A stretch of 42,398 bases of DNA. It comes from Elusimicrobiota bacterium. GTDB lineage: Bacteria > Elusimicrobiota > Elusimicrobia > Elusimicrobiales > UBA9959. Shown in pieces: positions 31,531-40,197 of the stretch. Position numbers and translations under genes: made by a program. The stretch spans positions 23,694-66,091 of the forward strand of contig JACQYT010000042.1 of the NCBI GenBank assembly GCA_016208085.1, read 5' to 3'. Position 1 is the stretch's first letter. The number at the start of each line of letters is the position of its first letter. Below the pieces are notes generated by a model, which worked only from the letters and a program-made list of their open reading frames with translations, had not been told where the DNA came from and ran no database searches.

Positions 31531-34010
31531 TTTATCCCCCCAGAATAATCCTTGCCGGTAATCTTTTTTAATGCAGCGGCAGCTCTATAACGGATTTCTT
31601 TATCAGGGTCTTTTAACGCTGCTTCCAGGCCGGGAACTGATGATAAATCTTTGAGTTCAGTAAGAAATCTAATCGCGCTAATTTTGTTCAAGTCGTCGGG
31701 TATTTTTAAAACACTCACGATAAATACAACATCTTTTCTACGATAAGCCGCCAGAAGCGCATAATACTCCATTTCCTCGTCTTTCCGGCTTTCTTGATTT
31801 AGATATTCAACAAAGGAATTATAAGTAGGTGTTGTATTTTTTGTAAGCGTTCCCATTAATGCCCCGGCACAAACTCCTCTTAACCTTGAATCTTTTTCAG
31901 TCTGCACCGTTTTCCATAACACTGGAATAGCATTTTTGTCCTTGATGCTATTTATCGCAGCATAAGCCGCATCTTTTTCATCATCATCTTTTGATACTTT
32001 TGTCGCATCAATCAATTGGGGTAATACCTTTTGCCCAAATTTGCCTATCACCTCAGGGTCCCTTCCATTCAGCTTGCCGAGTTTTTTCCAAACAATAGGA
32101 ATGGCTCTTTCATCGCCGATATCTCCAAGCGCATTAAATGCGTCTAACATTAAATAGGCCTCATCAAACGGCATTTTACGGATGGCGGATTCATCATCCA
32201 ATCCTTTAACCATATCAATCAAGTCGGGAACGGCTTCCTTATATTTAAATTCCGCGACCTTTTGAATGGCCACGCGCCGGGATTCAACTCCGCCGCGCTT
32301 CACCTTTTTTGCGAACACGGGAGCAAATGAAGGGTCTTTTATTTTACGCATGGCTCCCTTAACGGCTCCGCGAAGCGCGACATCTCCTTCCATATCCTTA
32401 TTTGTATCAAGCAGGTCAAGCATTTCGCCGATTTCTATTGTGTTTGAAGGAGTTTTTTTAGCAAGCGATGCAGCGAGTCGTTCTTTTGTATCCCGCGCTT
32501 TTTCAGCTTTAGCTGCACGGATTATTTCACTTATTCCCATTGCCTGATATTGATCATCTTCAGTTATGGTGGTTGTGGTTGAATTGCGCTGCTGTGTGGT
32601 AGGCGTTTTTTCAGATTTATCGGCTTCCGTTGATTCAGCTACTTTATATCCCGGCTTATCCTTGTGGTTGCCGTCGTCGCCGCCGGTGGCGGCCGCCGTC
32701 TGCGGGCGATTCATCAGCAGGTGGAACCCGCCCAGGCTTTGGCCTATACCTGCTAAGAGCCTGTCGGTTGAAATATCACCGGCCATTGCCAGCGAGTTCT
32801 CTATTTCGGTTAATGTCGCGCCGGTGTTTTCCGGATTGACTGCGGCTCCGGCTTTTATTTTCCCTGACACCTCGCCCAATCGTATTCTTGTGTTCTCATC
32901 GGTTACTGCGGAAGATAGTGCCCGGTAGATTGTTCCGCCTACGGTTTTATAGGCCCCTGCCCTGTCGCCACGGTTATACAGGCTCTGCGCTTCTGTCAGC
33001 GTTGCCTTCTTTTCCGGTTTTACCTCGCTTAAACCGTTCCGGTATCCGGTCTTTGTAGCGTCAACGGCATTGCCGGCTTTGCCAGCCTGGTCTATGCCCG
33101 ATAATATTTCAGCCTCAAACAGTTTCGGCTCATTGTATTCCGCAGGGAGGGCGACAATGGCCGCTTTCGCCAGTTCTTTTATTATTTCACTCCACGTCTT
33201 TTTGACGAGGGCGTGCGCCATCCAGTTATCCTTTAGATCTTGTATATTACCCATCTCCCGGAGGATGTCAGCGCATTTCTCGCGGGCGGGGTTCCTTTGC
33301 ATCCCCGCCGTGGAGACTATCACGTCGCTGTAATCGTGCCCGCAGACGCTTTCATAACGCTTGTTGCCTTTTATGTCGCTGTCGGTATATGACTTCCAGA
33401 GATTCGCCCTGGTGTATTCTATCATCCAGGCCTTCTCTTTCTTGGTGGCGCCGAATTCCCGGGAATAAGCGTCGCGCATGTAGTCCTGGGTAAGCGCCTC
33501 CGCGGTGTTGTCGCCGTAAAGATCGCGCCAGTCCCTGGGGGTGCGCAGATATATCATGGCCGGTTCGGCCAGGTCGGCGTCCTTTTTGGGAAACATGGTT
33601 ACGGCGCTTTTTTTGTAGCCCTTTGCAAACGCTATGATCGTCATGCGGGTTATCTTCGGGTTTCTAAGCAGGCGGACCGCCTTCCGGGTTTCGGCGTTGA
33701 AATGGAACTTATCAAGATCGAACCAGCCCTTGCCGTCGGCAACACCCCTGGCATAGGCCGCCGGCCTGCCGCGCTCTTTCATGTCCCGCTCCAGGATGAT
33801 ATCCCTGTCTTCCAGGCGTTCAACCACGGGCTTTTTCAACGCCTTGTCCGCGTCCTCAAGCCAGATCATGGCCAACACAGCGGTGTCTGGCACGGGTGTC
33901 CCGTTCCGGTCCTCCCAAACCAGGCCCATTATTGTTGTTTCCGGCCCGCAGCCCTGCATAGCCAGCCCGAAAGCGGCAAAGACAAAGCAAATCAATATTT
34001 TGTTTTTCAT
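31527..34010 (-). CDS. Lipoprotein with C-terminal HEAT repeats
   Basis: The 827 residues begin with a lipoprotein signal ending LAMQGC (lipidated C21), followed by a beta-rich, carboxypeptidase-regulatory-like segment (TIMGLVWEDRNGTPVPDT). A helical middle carries DWRDLYGDN and YNRGDRAGAYKTVGG. A low-complexity linker (TTTTITEDD, about 475-485) leads to HEAT/PBS-lyase-type repeats over about 545-825 (AAYAAINSIKDKNAIPVLWK; RYRAAAALKKITG). It probably sits on the periplasmic face as a scaffold. Its TGA overlaps the ATG of the giant gene (ATGA), so expression is coupled. GGGAGA lies before its ATG. Base composition changes within the gene: its 3' half (to about 32655) is visibly AT-richer than its 5' half. 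Confidence 0.85.
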   Translation of the reverse strand: MKNKILICFVFAAFGLAMQGCGPETTIMGLVWEDRNGTPVPDTAVLAMIWLEDADKALKKPVVERLEDRDIILERDMKERGRPAAYARGVADGKGWFDLDKFHFNAETRKAVRLLRNPKITRMTIIAFAKGYKKSAVTMFPKKDADLAEPAMIYLRTPRDWRDLYGDNTAEALTQDYMRDAYSREFGATKKEKAWMIEYTRANLWKSYTDSDIKGNKRYESVCGHDYSDVIVSTAGMQRNPAREKCADILREMGNIQDLKDNWMAHALVKKTWSEIIKELAKAAIVALPAEYNEPKLFEAEILSGIDQAGKAGNAVDATKTGYRNGLSEVKPEKKATLTEAQSLYNRGDRAGAYKTVGGTIYRALSSAVTDENTRIRLGEVSGKIKAGAAVNPENTGATLTEIENSLAMAGDISTDRLLAGIGQSLGGFHLLMNRPQTAAATGGDDGNHKDKPGYKVAESTEADKSEKTPTTQQRNSTTTTITEDDQYQAMGISEIIRAAKAEKARDTKERLAASLAKKTPSNTIEIGEMLDLLDTNKDMEGDVALRGAVKGAMRKIKDPSFAPVFAKKVKRGGVESRRVAIQKVAEFKYKEAVPDLIDMVKGLDDESAIRKMPFDEAYLMLDAFNALGDIGDERAIPIVWKKLGKLNGRDPEVIGKFGQKVLPQLIDATKVSKDDDEKDAAYAAINSIKDKNAIPVLWKTVQTEKDSRLRGVCAGALMGTLTKNTTPTYNSFVEYLNQESRKDEEMEYYALLAAYRRKDVVFIVSVLKIPDDLNKISAIRFLTELKDLSSVPGLEAALKDPDKEIRYRAAAALKKITGKDYSGGIK

Positions 34011-34318
34011 GGTTTCTCCCTAGAAGCGCAAACCCCGCCGCAAATCTTCTACCTCTGTTTTATGAAATCCACTGATTCAAGTATGGCTGGTCCGTTCATA
34101 TTTTTGCTCCATACTCTATGCTGTACATTTTTTCCCTTCTTCCTCGCCTTACTGCGTCTCATCCGTCCCCTAAAGTGGACGGCATTCGACAGTGGTAGGG
34201 GTAGTAATTCCAGGTGCCGGGTGACACCTCGGTGACGGCTGCGAGAAGCATGACCCCGCATTAAGAAACCTACCAAAATTAACAGCGGCAAGGGTCTTCG
34301 GCGCTTCCGCTCTTCCGG
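34011..34318. other. Intergenic region between the secretion operon and ptsI
   Basis: No gene is supported over about 300 bp. Weak open frames exist on both strands without ribosome binding sites or recognisable motifs. The region contains GGTGCCGGGTGACACCTCGG-type dyads (about 34212-34232). It must hold the promoter of the 34010-22938 operon and the 3' end of the pts transcript, but I see no clear terminator. Confidence 0.4.
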
Positions 34319-36046
34319 CTACTTGATCTCCTCCTCTATTATTTTCCTGATCTCGGCCGAGGTGGAAAGCCCCAGCAGATGCTGGGAAATCCCCGAAAAT
34401 TTTTCGAAGTTCATCGAGCGCACCGCGTATTTGGACCTTAAATACATTTTTATGGGGACTGAAAGCATGTCCACGCCCAGGCCGACCAGCACGGGGATGG
34501 CGTAGGGGTCGGAGGCCATCTCGCCGCAGACCGACACGGGCTTCCCCTTCTTATGCGCGGTCTGCACCACAAGATTGATGATGCGCAGCACCGCCGGGTG
34601 GAACGGCTCATAGAGCTCGGAGACATACTGGTTTATGCGGTCCACGGCCAGGATATATTGCACCAGGTCGTTCGTGCCTATGGAGACAAAATCTATTTCG
34701 CCGAGCAGCGAGTCCAGTATGATGGCAGCCGCCGGGATCTCTATCATTACGCCGATCTCCGGGGCGTTCTTTATCGTGTACCCCTCTTCGGTCAGCTCCG
34801 TCCTTACATCGTGGGCTATTTTTTTGACCGTGGCCAGCTCGTCCAGGGAAGACAGCATCGGGATCATTATCCTCATGCTGCTTTCGGCGTCGGCTTTATA
34901 GATGGCTTTGAGCTGGGTCTTCAGCAGGTCCGGGTATTTGATGAAAAGCCTGATGCCCCTGAAACCCATGAAAGGATTGCGTTCGTCCTTAAGGCCTTTG
35001 ATGCCAAGTTGCGTCGCCCTGTCGCCGCCTATGTCCGCGGTCCTGATGGTCAGCGGCAGATTCGGTATGGCCCTGGCCACCGCCGAATAGGCCCGGACCT
35101 GCTCCTCTTCCGACGGCACCGCCTCCCGGTTCAGGTACAGAAATTCCGTCCTGAAAAGCCCCACCCCTTCCGATTTAATCTCGGCCAGTTCCTGCGCGTC
35201 CGCGGAGGAATCCAGGTTGCACATAAGACTTATCTTGTGACCGTCGCGGGTGGTCGCAGGCAGGCCCTTAAGCCGGTGAAAAAAGTGCTCAGCCCTATGG
35301 AGCTCCCCCTTGCGGACCTTGTATTTTTCTATTATCTCCGGTGTCGGGGAGATGATGACCATGCCCTGTTCGCCGTCCACTATTATAGTATCCCCGCCGG
35401 AGAGCTGACGGCTGATATCGGAAAGCCCCACCACGGCGGGAATACCGATGCTCTGGGCGAAAATCGCGGTGTGGCTGGATTTGGAGCCTAGGTCCATGCA
35501 AAACCCCAGGACCTTGTTGGACTCCCTGATATGCAGGGTGTCGGACGGGTAAAGGTTGTGCGCCACGATTATGACCGGCTCTCTAAGCTCTTTAAGCGCC
35601 ACTTTTTCGCGGTTGATCAGGTTGGAAAGCAGCTTTTTGCCCACGTCGAAAATGTCGTGCTTACGCTCGTGAAAAAATTCGTCGTCTATCTTTTCAAAGT
35701 CTTCGGCGGCTTTGTCCAGAATCTCGGAGAGGGCGAACTCGGCGTTCACCCCCCTGGCGGTTATAAGCTTGGGCACCTCCCTGGTAATGAGCGGGTCCCC
35801 GAGTATAAGATGGTGCGCGTCTATGAGCTTGGCGTGCTGTTTGCCCAGGACATTGAGCACTTTGGACCTTATAGAGTCCAGGTCCAGCTTGGTCTTGTCC
35901 AGGGCTTCTTTAAAGCGTTTTATCTCGGCCTTAAGCTTCTCTTTGGGAATATCCTTCTGCTCTATAAGGATGTTTTCCTCTTTGAGTACGTGGGCTTTGC
36001 CTATGGCTATGCCCAGACTCGCCGGAATGCCTTTTTTTATCAGCAT
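34319..36046 (-). CDS. ptsI: PTS enzyme I (phosphoenolpyruvate-protein phosphotransferase)
   Basis: This enzyme transfers phosphate from PEP to HPr. The 575 residues match EI. The phospho-histidine is H192 in LGSKSSHTAIFAQ. The PEP-binding barrel shows GVGLFRTEFLYLNR, GIRLFIKYPDL, MIEIPAAAIILDSLL, DFVSIGTNDLVQYILAVDR and the catalytic cysteine in VSVCGEMASDP. GAGG lies 6 nt before the ATG. It is the last gene of the pts cluster, separated from the HPr gene by about 200 bp of family A repeat DNA. Confidence 0.97.
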   Translation of the reverse strand: MLIKKGIPASLGIAIGKAHVLKEENILIEQKDIPKEKLKAEIKRFKEALDKTKLDLDSIRSKVLNVLGKQHAKLIDAHHLILGDPLITREVPKLITARGVNAEFALSEILDKAAEDFEKIDDEFFHERKHDIFDVGKKLLSNLINREKVALKELREPVIIVAHNLYPSDTLHIRESNKVLGFCMDLGSKSSHTAIFAQSIGIPAVVGLSDISRQLSGGDTIIVDGEQGMVIISPTPEIIEKYKVRKGELHRAEHFFHRLKGLPATTRDGHKISLMCNLDSSADAQELAEIKSEGVGLFRTEFLYLNREAVPSEEEQVRAYSAVARAIPNLPLTIRTADIGGDRATQLGIKGLKDERNPFMGFRGIRLFIKYPDLLKTQLKAIYKADAESSMRIMIPMLSSLDELATVKKIAHDVRTELTEEGYTIKNAPEIGVMIEIPAAAIILDSLLGEIDFVSIGTNDLVQYILAVDRINQYVSELYEPFHPAVLRIINLVVQTAHKKGKPVSVCGEMASDPYAIPVLVGLGVDMLSVPIKMYLRSKYAVRSMNFEKFSGISQHLLGLSTSAEIRKIIEEEIK

Positions 36047-36061
36047 AATTTCCTCATAACA

Positions 36062-36246
36062 GCAGGGTAAAGGGTTTAGGGTAGAGGGTAGAAGGTGAAG
36101 ATTTTCTGAAAATACTTTCTATATTCATACCATTTACCGCTTGCCTGTTTTCAATTCAGTAAAACCTCTTACCCTAAACCCTATACCCTCTCCCCTCTAC
36201 CCTCTCCCCTCTACCCTCTACCCTCTACCCTCTACCCTCTACCCTG
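36062..36246. repeat. Family A repeat, head-to-head pair
   Basis: AGGGTAAAGGGTTTAGGGTAG-type units (36062-36094) and, after about 75 bp, the inverted TACCCTAAACCCTATACCC and TACCCTC tandem array (36168-36246). The right arm begins 6 bp after the HPr stop codon, and the left arm lies just upstream of the ptsI ribosome binding site. Confidence 0.93.
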
Positions 36247-36251
36247 TTTCT

Positions 36252-36518
36252 TTAGTCCTCGTCGAATTTCCTGACGAACAGCGTGTTTATGGCCTCCACG
36301 GCCTGGACTTCATCGACTCCGCTGGCTATGACACGGATAATACAGCCCTTCCCCGCCGCCAGCGTCATGATGCCCATGATGCTTTTCGCATTGATTTCCA
36401 GCTTATCCTTGATTATCTTTATATCGCAGAGGAAGCGCGAAGCCGTGTTGGCTATCATGCCGGCGGGCCGGGCATGGATGCCGAGCTCATTTATTATCCG
36501 GATATCCTTTCTTATCAT
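36252..36518 (-). CDS. ptsH: Phosphocarrier protein HPr
   Basis: 88 residues. The phospho-acceptor is H15 in ELGIHARPAG. The regulatory serine is S46 in NAKSIMGIMTLA, the context phosphorylated by HPr kinase in Firmicutes and many other bacteria. It passes phosphate from EI to EIIA. Its ATG overlaps the EIID stop codon (ATGA), so the two are translationally coupled. No HPr kinase gene is in the window. Confidence 0.96.
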   Translation of the reverse strand: MIRKDIRIINELGIHARPAGMIANTASRFLCDIKIIKDKLEINAKSIMGIMTLAAGKGCIIRVIASGVDEVQAVEAINTLFVRKFDED

Positions 36519-37432
36519 AAGATATTGAATCCCGGCAGTTTCAACACGCTGAAAAGAATTATTGAAGCCGCCAGTATCAGGCCGATGGCGAAGAATATGG
36601 AACGTCCGAATTTTCTCGCCAGGCGATGCACGACCAGCACGCTCAACACGAGCCCGATCTTAAGAGCGAGATCGCTCTTTGAGACCAGGCCGCGGTTAAA
36701 CTCTATAAGCAGCGCGAAAGCGGCCAGCGTTATGACGATAGAGAGAGCAAATCCGGCCAGGCTCAGGCGCCTTATAAGCTTTCTCCAATCCATCGCGTCC
36801 AGGCCGCAGTTGGCCCCCCCGCCGCAGGCATAGCCCTTTTTCAAGCCCTGCCACCGCAGGTAAACGGCGAACGCGCCGTAAACCGCCATGCCGCTCACGG
36901 GCCCCGCGAAAAGGCCGGCGGCCGGAACCTCCGACCCCGCGCCCGTGAAAAGCCAGCCGTAAAAGCCGGCGCCCAGCCAGATGACGATGCAGAGCTGCGT
37001 GGTCAGAGGTTTAAGCCGCCCCCAGAAGACGCGGTCGCCGATTGAAGCGAAACTTGAAGCCAGCGCCTGCTTGATCCCCTGCATGTTTTTTTCCAGGGCT
37101 TCGGAATTTTCCCCCGTACTTTGGCCCTTTTGGAAAAAGGGCGGGGCAAGCCCCTCTTCCATCCTGGCGACATTGCCGATCACGAACCCTGCCATATAGG
37201 GCTGGGTGTTAAAGACCTCCAAATGCCTTAAGACCGCCCTCTTAAGCGCCTCCGGGTGGACGTATATATTCTTGAGCGCCGGCAGCAGCGAAAAGACAAA
37301 GCCAAGGTTCTGCGACCGTTCATAATTCCAGCCCGCCTGGATAAAGAACGACCGCAAAAACATAGACAGCAGGGTAGAGGGTAGAGAGTAGAGGGTAGAG
37401 GAGGAATTTTTATTTTCTACTTCATCACTCAT
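36515..37432 (-). CDS. PTS mannose-family transporter subunit IID
   Basis: This membrane partner of EIIC belongs to mannose/fructose/sorbose-type PTS permeases. It shows FLRSFFIQAGWNYERSQNLGF, FSLLPALKNIY, PYMAGFVIGNVARMEEG and SFASIGDRVFWGRLKP, with three to five C-terminal hydrophobic segments ending at residue 305. The N terminus is uncertain. From the ATG at 37432 (GGGG about 7 nt upstream) the first 23 residues include SSSTLYSLPSTLLS, which is translated family A repeat. The ATG at 37363 starts MFLRSFFIQAG, where family members normally begin, but it has no ribosome binding site. It overlaps the HPr gene by 4 bp. Confidence 0.9.
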   Translation of the reverse strand: MSDEVENKNSSSTLYSLPSTLLSMFLRSFFIQAGWNYERSQNLGFVFSLLPALKNIYVHPEALKRAVLRHLEVFNTQPYMAGFVIGNVARMEEGLAPPFFQKGQSTGENSEALEKNMQGIKQALASSFASIGDRVFWGRLKPLTTQLCIVIWLGAGFYGWLFTGAGSEVPAAGLFAGPVSGMAVYGAFAVYLRWQGLKKGYACGGGANCGLDAMDWRKLIRRLSLAGFALSIVITLAAFALLIEFNRGLVSKSDLALKIGLVLSVLVVHRLARKFGRSIFFAIGLILAASIILFSVLKLPGFNIL

Positions 37433-37488
37433 AATATTTCCCCGGCTGTTTTCTTACTCTACCCTAAACCCTCGCCCCTCTACCCTTT
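37370..37488. repeat. Family A composite element, copy 1 (EIIC/EIID junction)
   Basis: AGGGTAGAGG array (37370-37403), a spacer of about 50 bp starting GAGGAATTTTT and containing a minus-strand ATG after GGGGAAATATT, then inverted TACCCTAAACCCTC units (37453-37488). It shares spacer sequence with 38090-38202. Its right end supplies the TAG stop of EIIC. Confidence 0.92.
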
Positions 37489-38085
37489 CTTACCCACCTG
37501 CGTCCTGAACCTGAAATAAAGCCCGCTCAGGCCCAGCCAGGGCATAAGCGAATAAGCGAAGTTCGTCGCCGTATAAATCCCGGCCGGCTTTACAAAGACC
37601 GCCGGGATAAAGACCAGCGCCGAAAAGAAAAAGATATAGGCCCCGGTCACGGCGCTCTCCAGCAGCAGCGAGCCGGCGAGCCACCGCCCGATATTTATAG
37701 TTCCGTCTTTTACTTCGGCTTCAATCTTCGTGTTCCACCCCGACCTGGCGGTTCTCAGCCTGTATTCCACGCCGCCGTAAAGGAAACCCGCAAAAACGCC
37801 GATAAAAAAAGCCAGGGACTCCGGGAGGCCGGCCCAGGTCAGGGCAAGGAGCGCCGTCGCGGCGGCAACCAGCCCGTTCGGAGGCACGACCCCGCCGACG
37901 GGGATGAAATCCATGTATACAAGTTCAATCAAAAGGCCTATTCTGGCGCCTTCCAGAGGACAGCCGCTAAGCCAGCCCAGCAGCGGTCCCGCGAAAGCCG
38001 GCCTTGACAGCAGGAACTGCCCGGCCTGCACATTATCCAGCTCAAGGAGCCCGGCGAACATGCTTGTGATCAAAGCGTTCAACAT
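37480..38085 (-). CDS. PTS mannose-family transporter subunit IIC
   Basis: This is the integral membrane channel component. The 201 residues include AGLLELDNVQAGQFLLSRP and GPLLGWLSGCPLEGARIGLL, with the family's PVGGVVPPNG loop (about 62-71), and about five to six hydrophobic segments. It is shorter than classical ManY/AgaC (about 250-270), close to the reduced EIIC of delta-proteobacterial-type clusters. The stop codon (TAG in GGGTAGAGG) belongs to repeat DNA, and the start has repeat DNA immediately upstream with no ribosome binding site. Transport competence is uncertain. Confidence 0.88.
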   Translation of the reverse strand: MLNALITSMFAGLLELDNVQAGQFLLSRPAFAGPLLGWLSGCPLEGARIGLLIELVYMDFIPVGGVVPPNGLVAAATALLALTWAGLPESLAFFIGVFAGFLYGGVEYRLRTARSGWNTKIEAEVKDGTINIGRWLAGSLLLESAVTGAYIFFFSALVFIPAVFVKPAGIYTATNFAYSLMPWLGLSGLYFRFRTQVGKKG

Positions 38086-38089
38086 AAAA

Positions 38090-38202
38090 GCAGGGTAGAG
38101 GGTAGAGGAGGAATTTTTGTTTTTTACTATCGCTCATATATTTTCCCTGCTGTATTCTTACTCTACCCTAAACCCTCTACCCTATACCCTTTCCCCTATA
38201 CC
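38090..38202. repeat. Family A composite element, copy 2 (GH57/EIIC junction)
   Basis: AGGGTAGAGG units (38090-38109), then a GAGGAATTTTTGTTTTTTAC spacer with a minus-strand ATGAGCGAT preceded by GGGAAAATAT, then inverted TACCCTAAACCCTCTACCC units (38158-38202). It is homologous throughout to 37370-37488. Its right end supplies the TAG stop of the GH57 gene. Confidence 0.92.
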
Positions 38203-40190
38203 GGCCGGACCTCCATGGAAAATTCCAGGGTCTCGCCGGGGTTAAGCTCTTTTTTTACGCCCGGCAGGATGACGCTGCCCTGATAGGTCTTTTCCATGCC
38301 TTCCTCGGACCTTGACACGGTTTCCAGCTCAAAGGCCCAAAGCAGGACGGGCTGGGAGAACTCAAGTTCAAGGCCGCCCCAGACCGGGTCGTCGAACCTG
38401 ACGCAAGAGACTTCCTTCCTTTCCCCGCCGTGGCAGACGGAAGCGTTTGAAAATGAGAACGCCAGTTCCGGCGCAAACCAGATCCGGGCGGGCCCCGCGC
38501 CCCGGTTGGTGACGCGGTAATCGGCCGCCCAGGAGCCGTCGGCGCGCAGTTTCACGTCTTTTTCCACGCGGACAGCGGTCTTCCTGTCCCCGTCCCAGAG
38601 CGACCCGTTCCGGGAAAGCGAGACCTTCAGGCCGTCCGCTTCCCTGGCGGCTTTCCAGTCATACTCCGTCAGCACAAAATCGCCCTGCTCGCCGTAGGCG
38701 GCTTTTTTAAAATCCTCCAGCCTGGTCTCCGGGTGCAGGAAATGGTCCAGCAGGTTCATGCGCCGGTGCCAGTCATAGAAAATATGTTTCTTGAGCTCGC
38801 CTTCCCTGCGGCCGGCTTTATTCGGGCCCACTATGCTCTCGGCGCCGTCCGAACCGTGGTAGGATTCGGGGCGCCTTGAGATCACGGCGCTGAAATTAAC
38901 GCTGCGCGGCGCGTAATCCCATTCCCAGAGTCCCCCGCCTTTGGCCGGGGCCAGGTAAAATCCGGCGTTCTTCGTCTCTATAAGAAGTTCGGGGCGGCCG
39001 TCGGCGTCCCAATCCTCTTCCTTTAGCTCGAAATTGCCGTCCGAGCCGCCGGCAGCGGCGGCGCGCGCCGCTTCTATAAGATTTGAAAAAATGGCCTTCC
39101 TGATATGCGGCAGGTAGATGCCGCCGAACACTCCGTGCCAGTAGCCGCAGTTGCACTGCGCCTTCCAGAGGCTTTCGCTGCCGGCGCCGCCGGCGGCGCT
39201 GACCTGGGCGCTCACCTTAAGCATCTTTCTGTAAACGCTGTTCGATTCGGGATATTTGGAGAAAAAATTCCTGAAGTAGCCGCCGCGCAGGAATGGCCGC
39301 GCCTCCTGGTGCGCGTTTTTCCAGAGATCAGCCAGCAGCTGCGAAGACCCGCCGGGCAGCGCCCATTGCGAAAGTTCATGATAGGAGGCGGTGGGCAGAT
39401 ACACCAGGCCCTTTGAACCCGCGCTTTCAAGACATTGGGAAAATCCGGCGGTCTGAAGCCACCCGCAATTAGCCTCGATCAGGGTCAGCATGCGGTCCAG
39501 CCAGCCCCTTTTATACACCAGGTCGTGGGTTTTGGGCCAAAGGCCGAACTTTTCCCCGTCGTCAGCCATGACCAGCGCCGCGTCCCGGCCCTCAAAAGTC
39601 CTGAGGTAGTCTATGGTGCGCTCCGGATCCGCGAAAGGCATAAGATAGCGCAACTCGTGATCTATCGGGAAAACCGAGAGGTGCCTGCCTTCAAACTCGG
39701 TGGTGAAGTACCCGGTAAGCTCTTTCGCCTCAAGGCCCGCCGAAAAAAAATGGCTGTCGTCCAGCACCGTGTAGGCGGCCCCGGCCCTGGCCAGCACCGC
39801 GGCCATTTGCGGCTCCCAGACCCGCTCGGCCAGCCACACGCCCCTGGGCGATACTCCGAAGCGATGCACGATGTAATCCCGCATTTTGGCCAGTTGGCTG
39901 GCCTGATCCCCGGCGGGCAGGATCGCCAGTATCGGCTCATAGTATCCCCCGCCCAACAGTTCCACCTGGCCGGAGGCCGAAAGCCCGCGCAGGATATCAA
40001 GGTACCAGGGTCTGTTTTTTTCAAACCAGTCGTAAAGTATGCCGGAGAAATGCATGGACACTTTCACGCCCGGGTGGCGCCGGAGGGTTTCAGTGAAAGG
40101 CAGATAGCTTAAATTAAACGCCTCCTCCATGACATTGTCAAAATTGCCCACGGGTTGATGATTATGAACCGCGAAAATAAATTTCACCAT
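38196..40190 (-). CDS. Glycoside hydrolase family 57 protein (4-alpha-glucanotransferase/amylase-like)
   Basis: The 664 residues comprise an N-terminal GH57 barrel starting FIFAVHNHQPVGNF, a DUF1925-like middle and a DUF1926-like beta domain at the C terminus. The nucleophile is E122 in VWLAERVWEP, and the acid/base is in DDGEKFGLWP (D210/D211). Both match the Thermococcus 4-alpha-glucanotransferase motifs. The family rearranges or hydrolyses alpha-1,4-glucans; there is no signal peptide, so it acts in the cytoplasm, probably on glycogen or maltodextrins. It lies between EIIB and EIIC. AGGG is 5 nt before its ATG, 7 bp after the EIIB stop, so it is translationally coupled to the PTS. Confidence 0.93.
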   Translation of the reverse strand: MVKFIFAVHNHQPVGNFDNVMEEAFNLSYLPFTETLRRHPGVKVSMHFSGILYDWFEKNRPWYLDILRGLSASGQVELLGGGYYEPILAILPAGDQASQLAKMRDYIVHRFGVSPRGVWLAERVWEPQMAAVLARAGAAYTVLDDSHFFSAGLEAKELTGYFTTEFEGRHLSVFPIDHELRYLMPFADPERTIDYLRTFEGRDAALVMADDGEKFGLWPKTHDLVYKRGWLDRMLTLIEANCGWLQTAGFSQCLESAGSKGLVYLPTASYHELSQWALPGGSSQLLADLWKNAHQEARPFLRGGYFRNFFSKYPESNSVYRKMLKVSAQVSAAGGAGSESLWKAQCNCGYWHGVFGGIYLPHIRKAIFSNLIEAARAAAAGGSDGNFELKEEDWDADGRPELLIETKNAGFYLAPAKGGGLWEWDYAPRSVNFSAVISRRPESYHGSDGAESIVGPNKAGRREGELKKHIFYDWHRRMNLLDHFLHPETRLEDFKKAAYGEQGDFVLTEYDWKAAREADGLKVSLSRNGSLWDGDRKTAVRVEKDVKLRADGSWAADYRVTNRGAGPARIWFAPELAFSFSNASVCHGGERKEVSCVRFDDPVWGGLELEFSQPVLLWAFELETVSRSEEGMEKTYQGSVILPGVKKELNPGETLEFSMEVRPV

Positions 40191-40197
40191 TGTTTCC

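Noticed and set aside
34049..34291. 80-residue minus-strand frame in the 34011-34318 gap
   Set aside because: TTG start, no ribosome binding site, Arg-rich composition typical of non-coding DNA, no recognisable motif.
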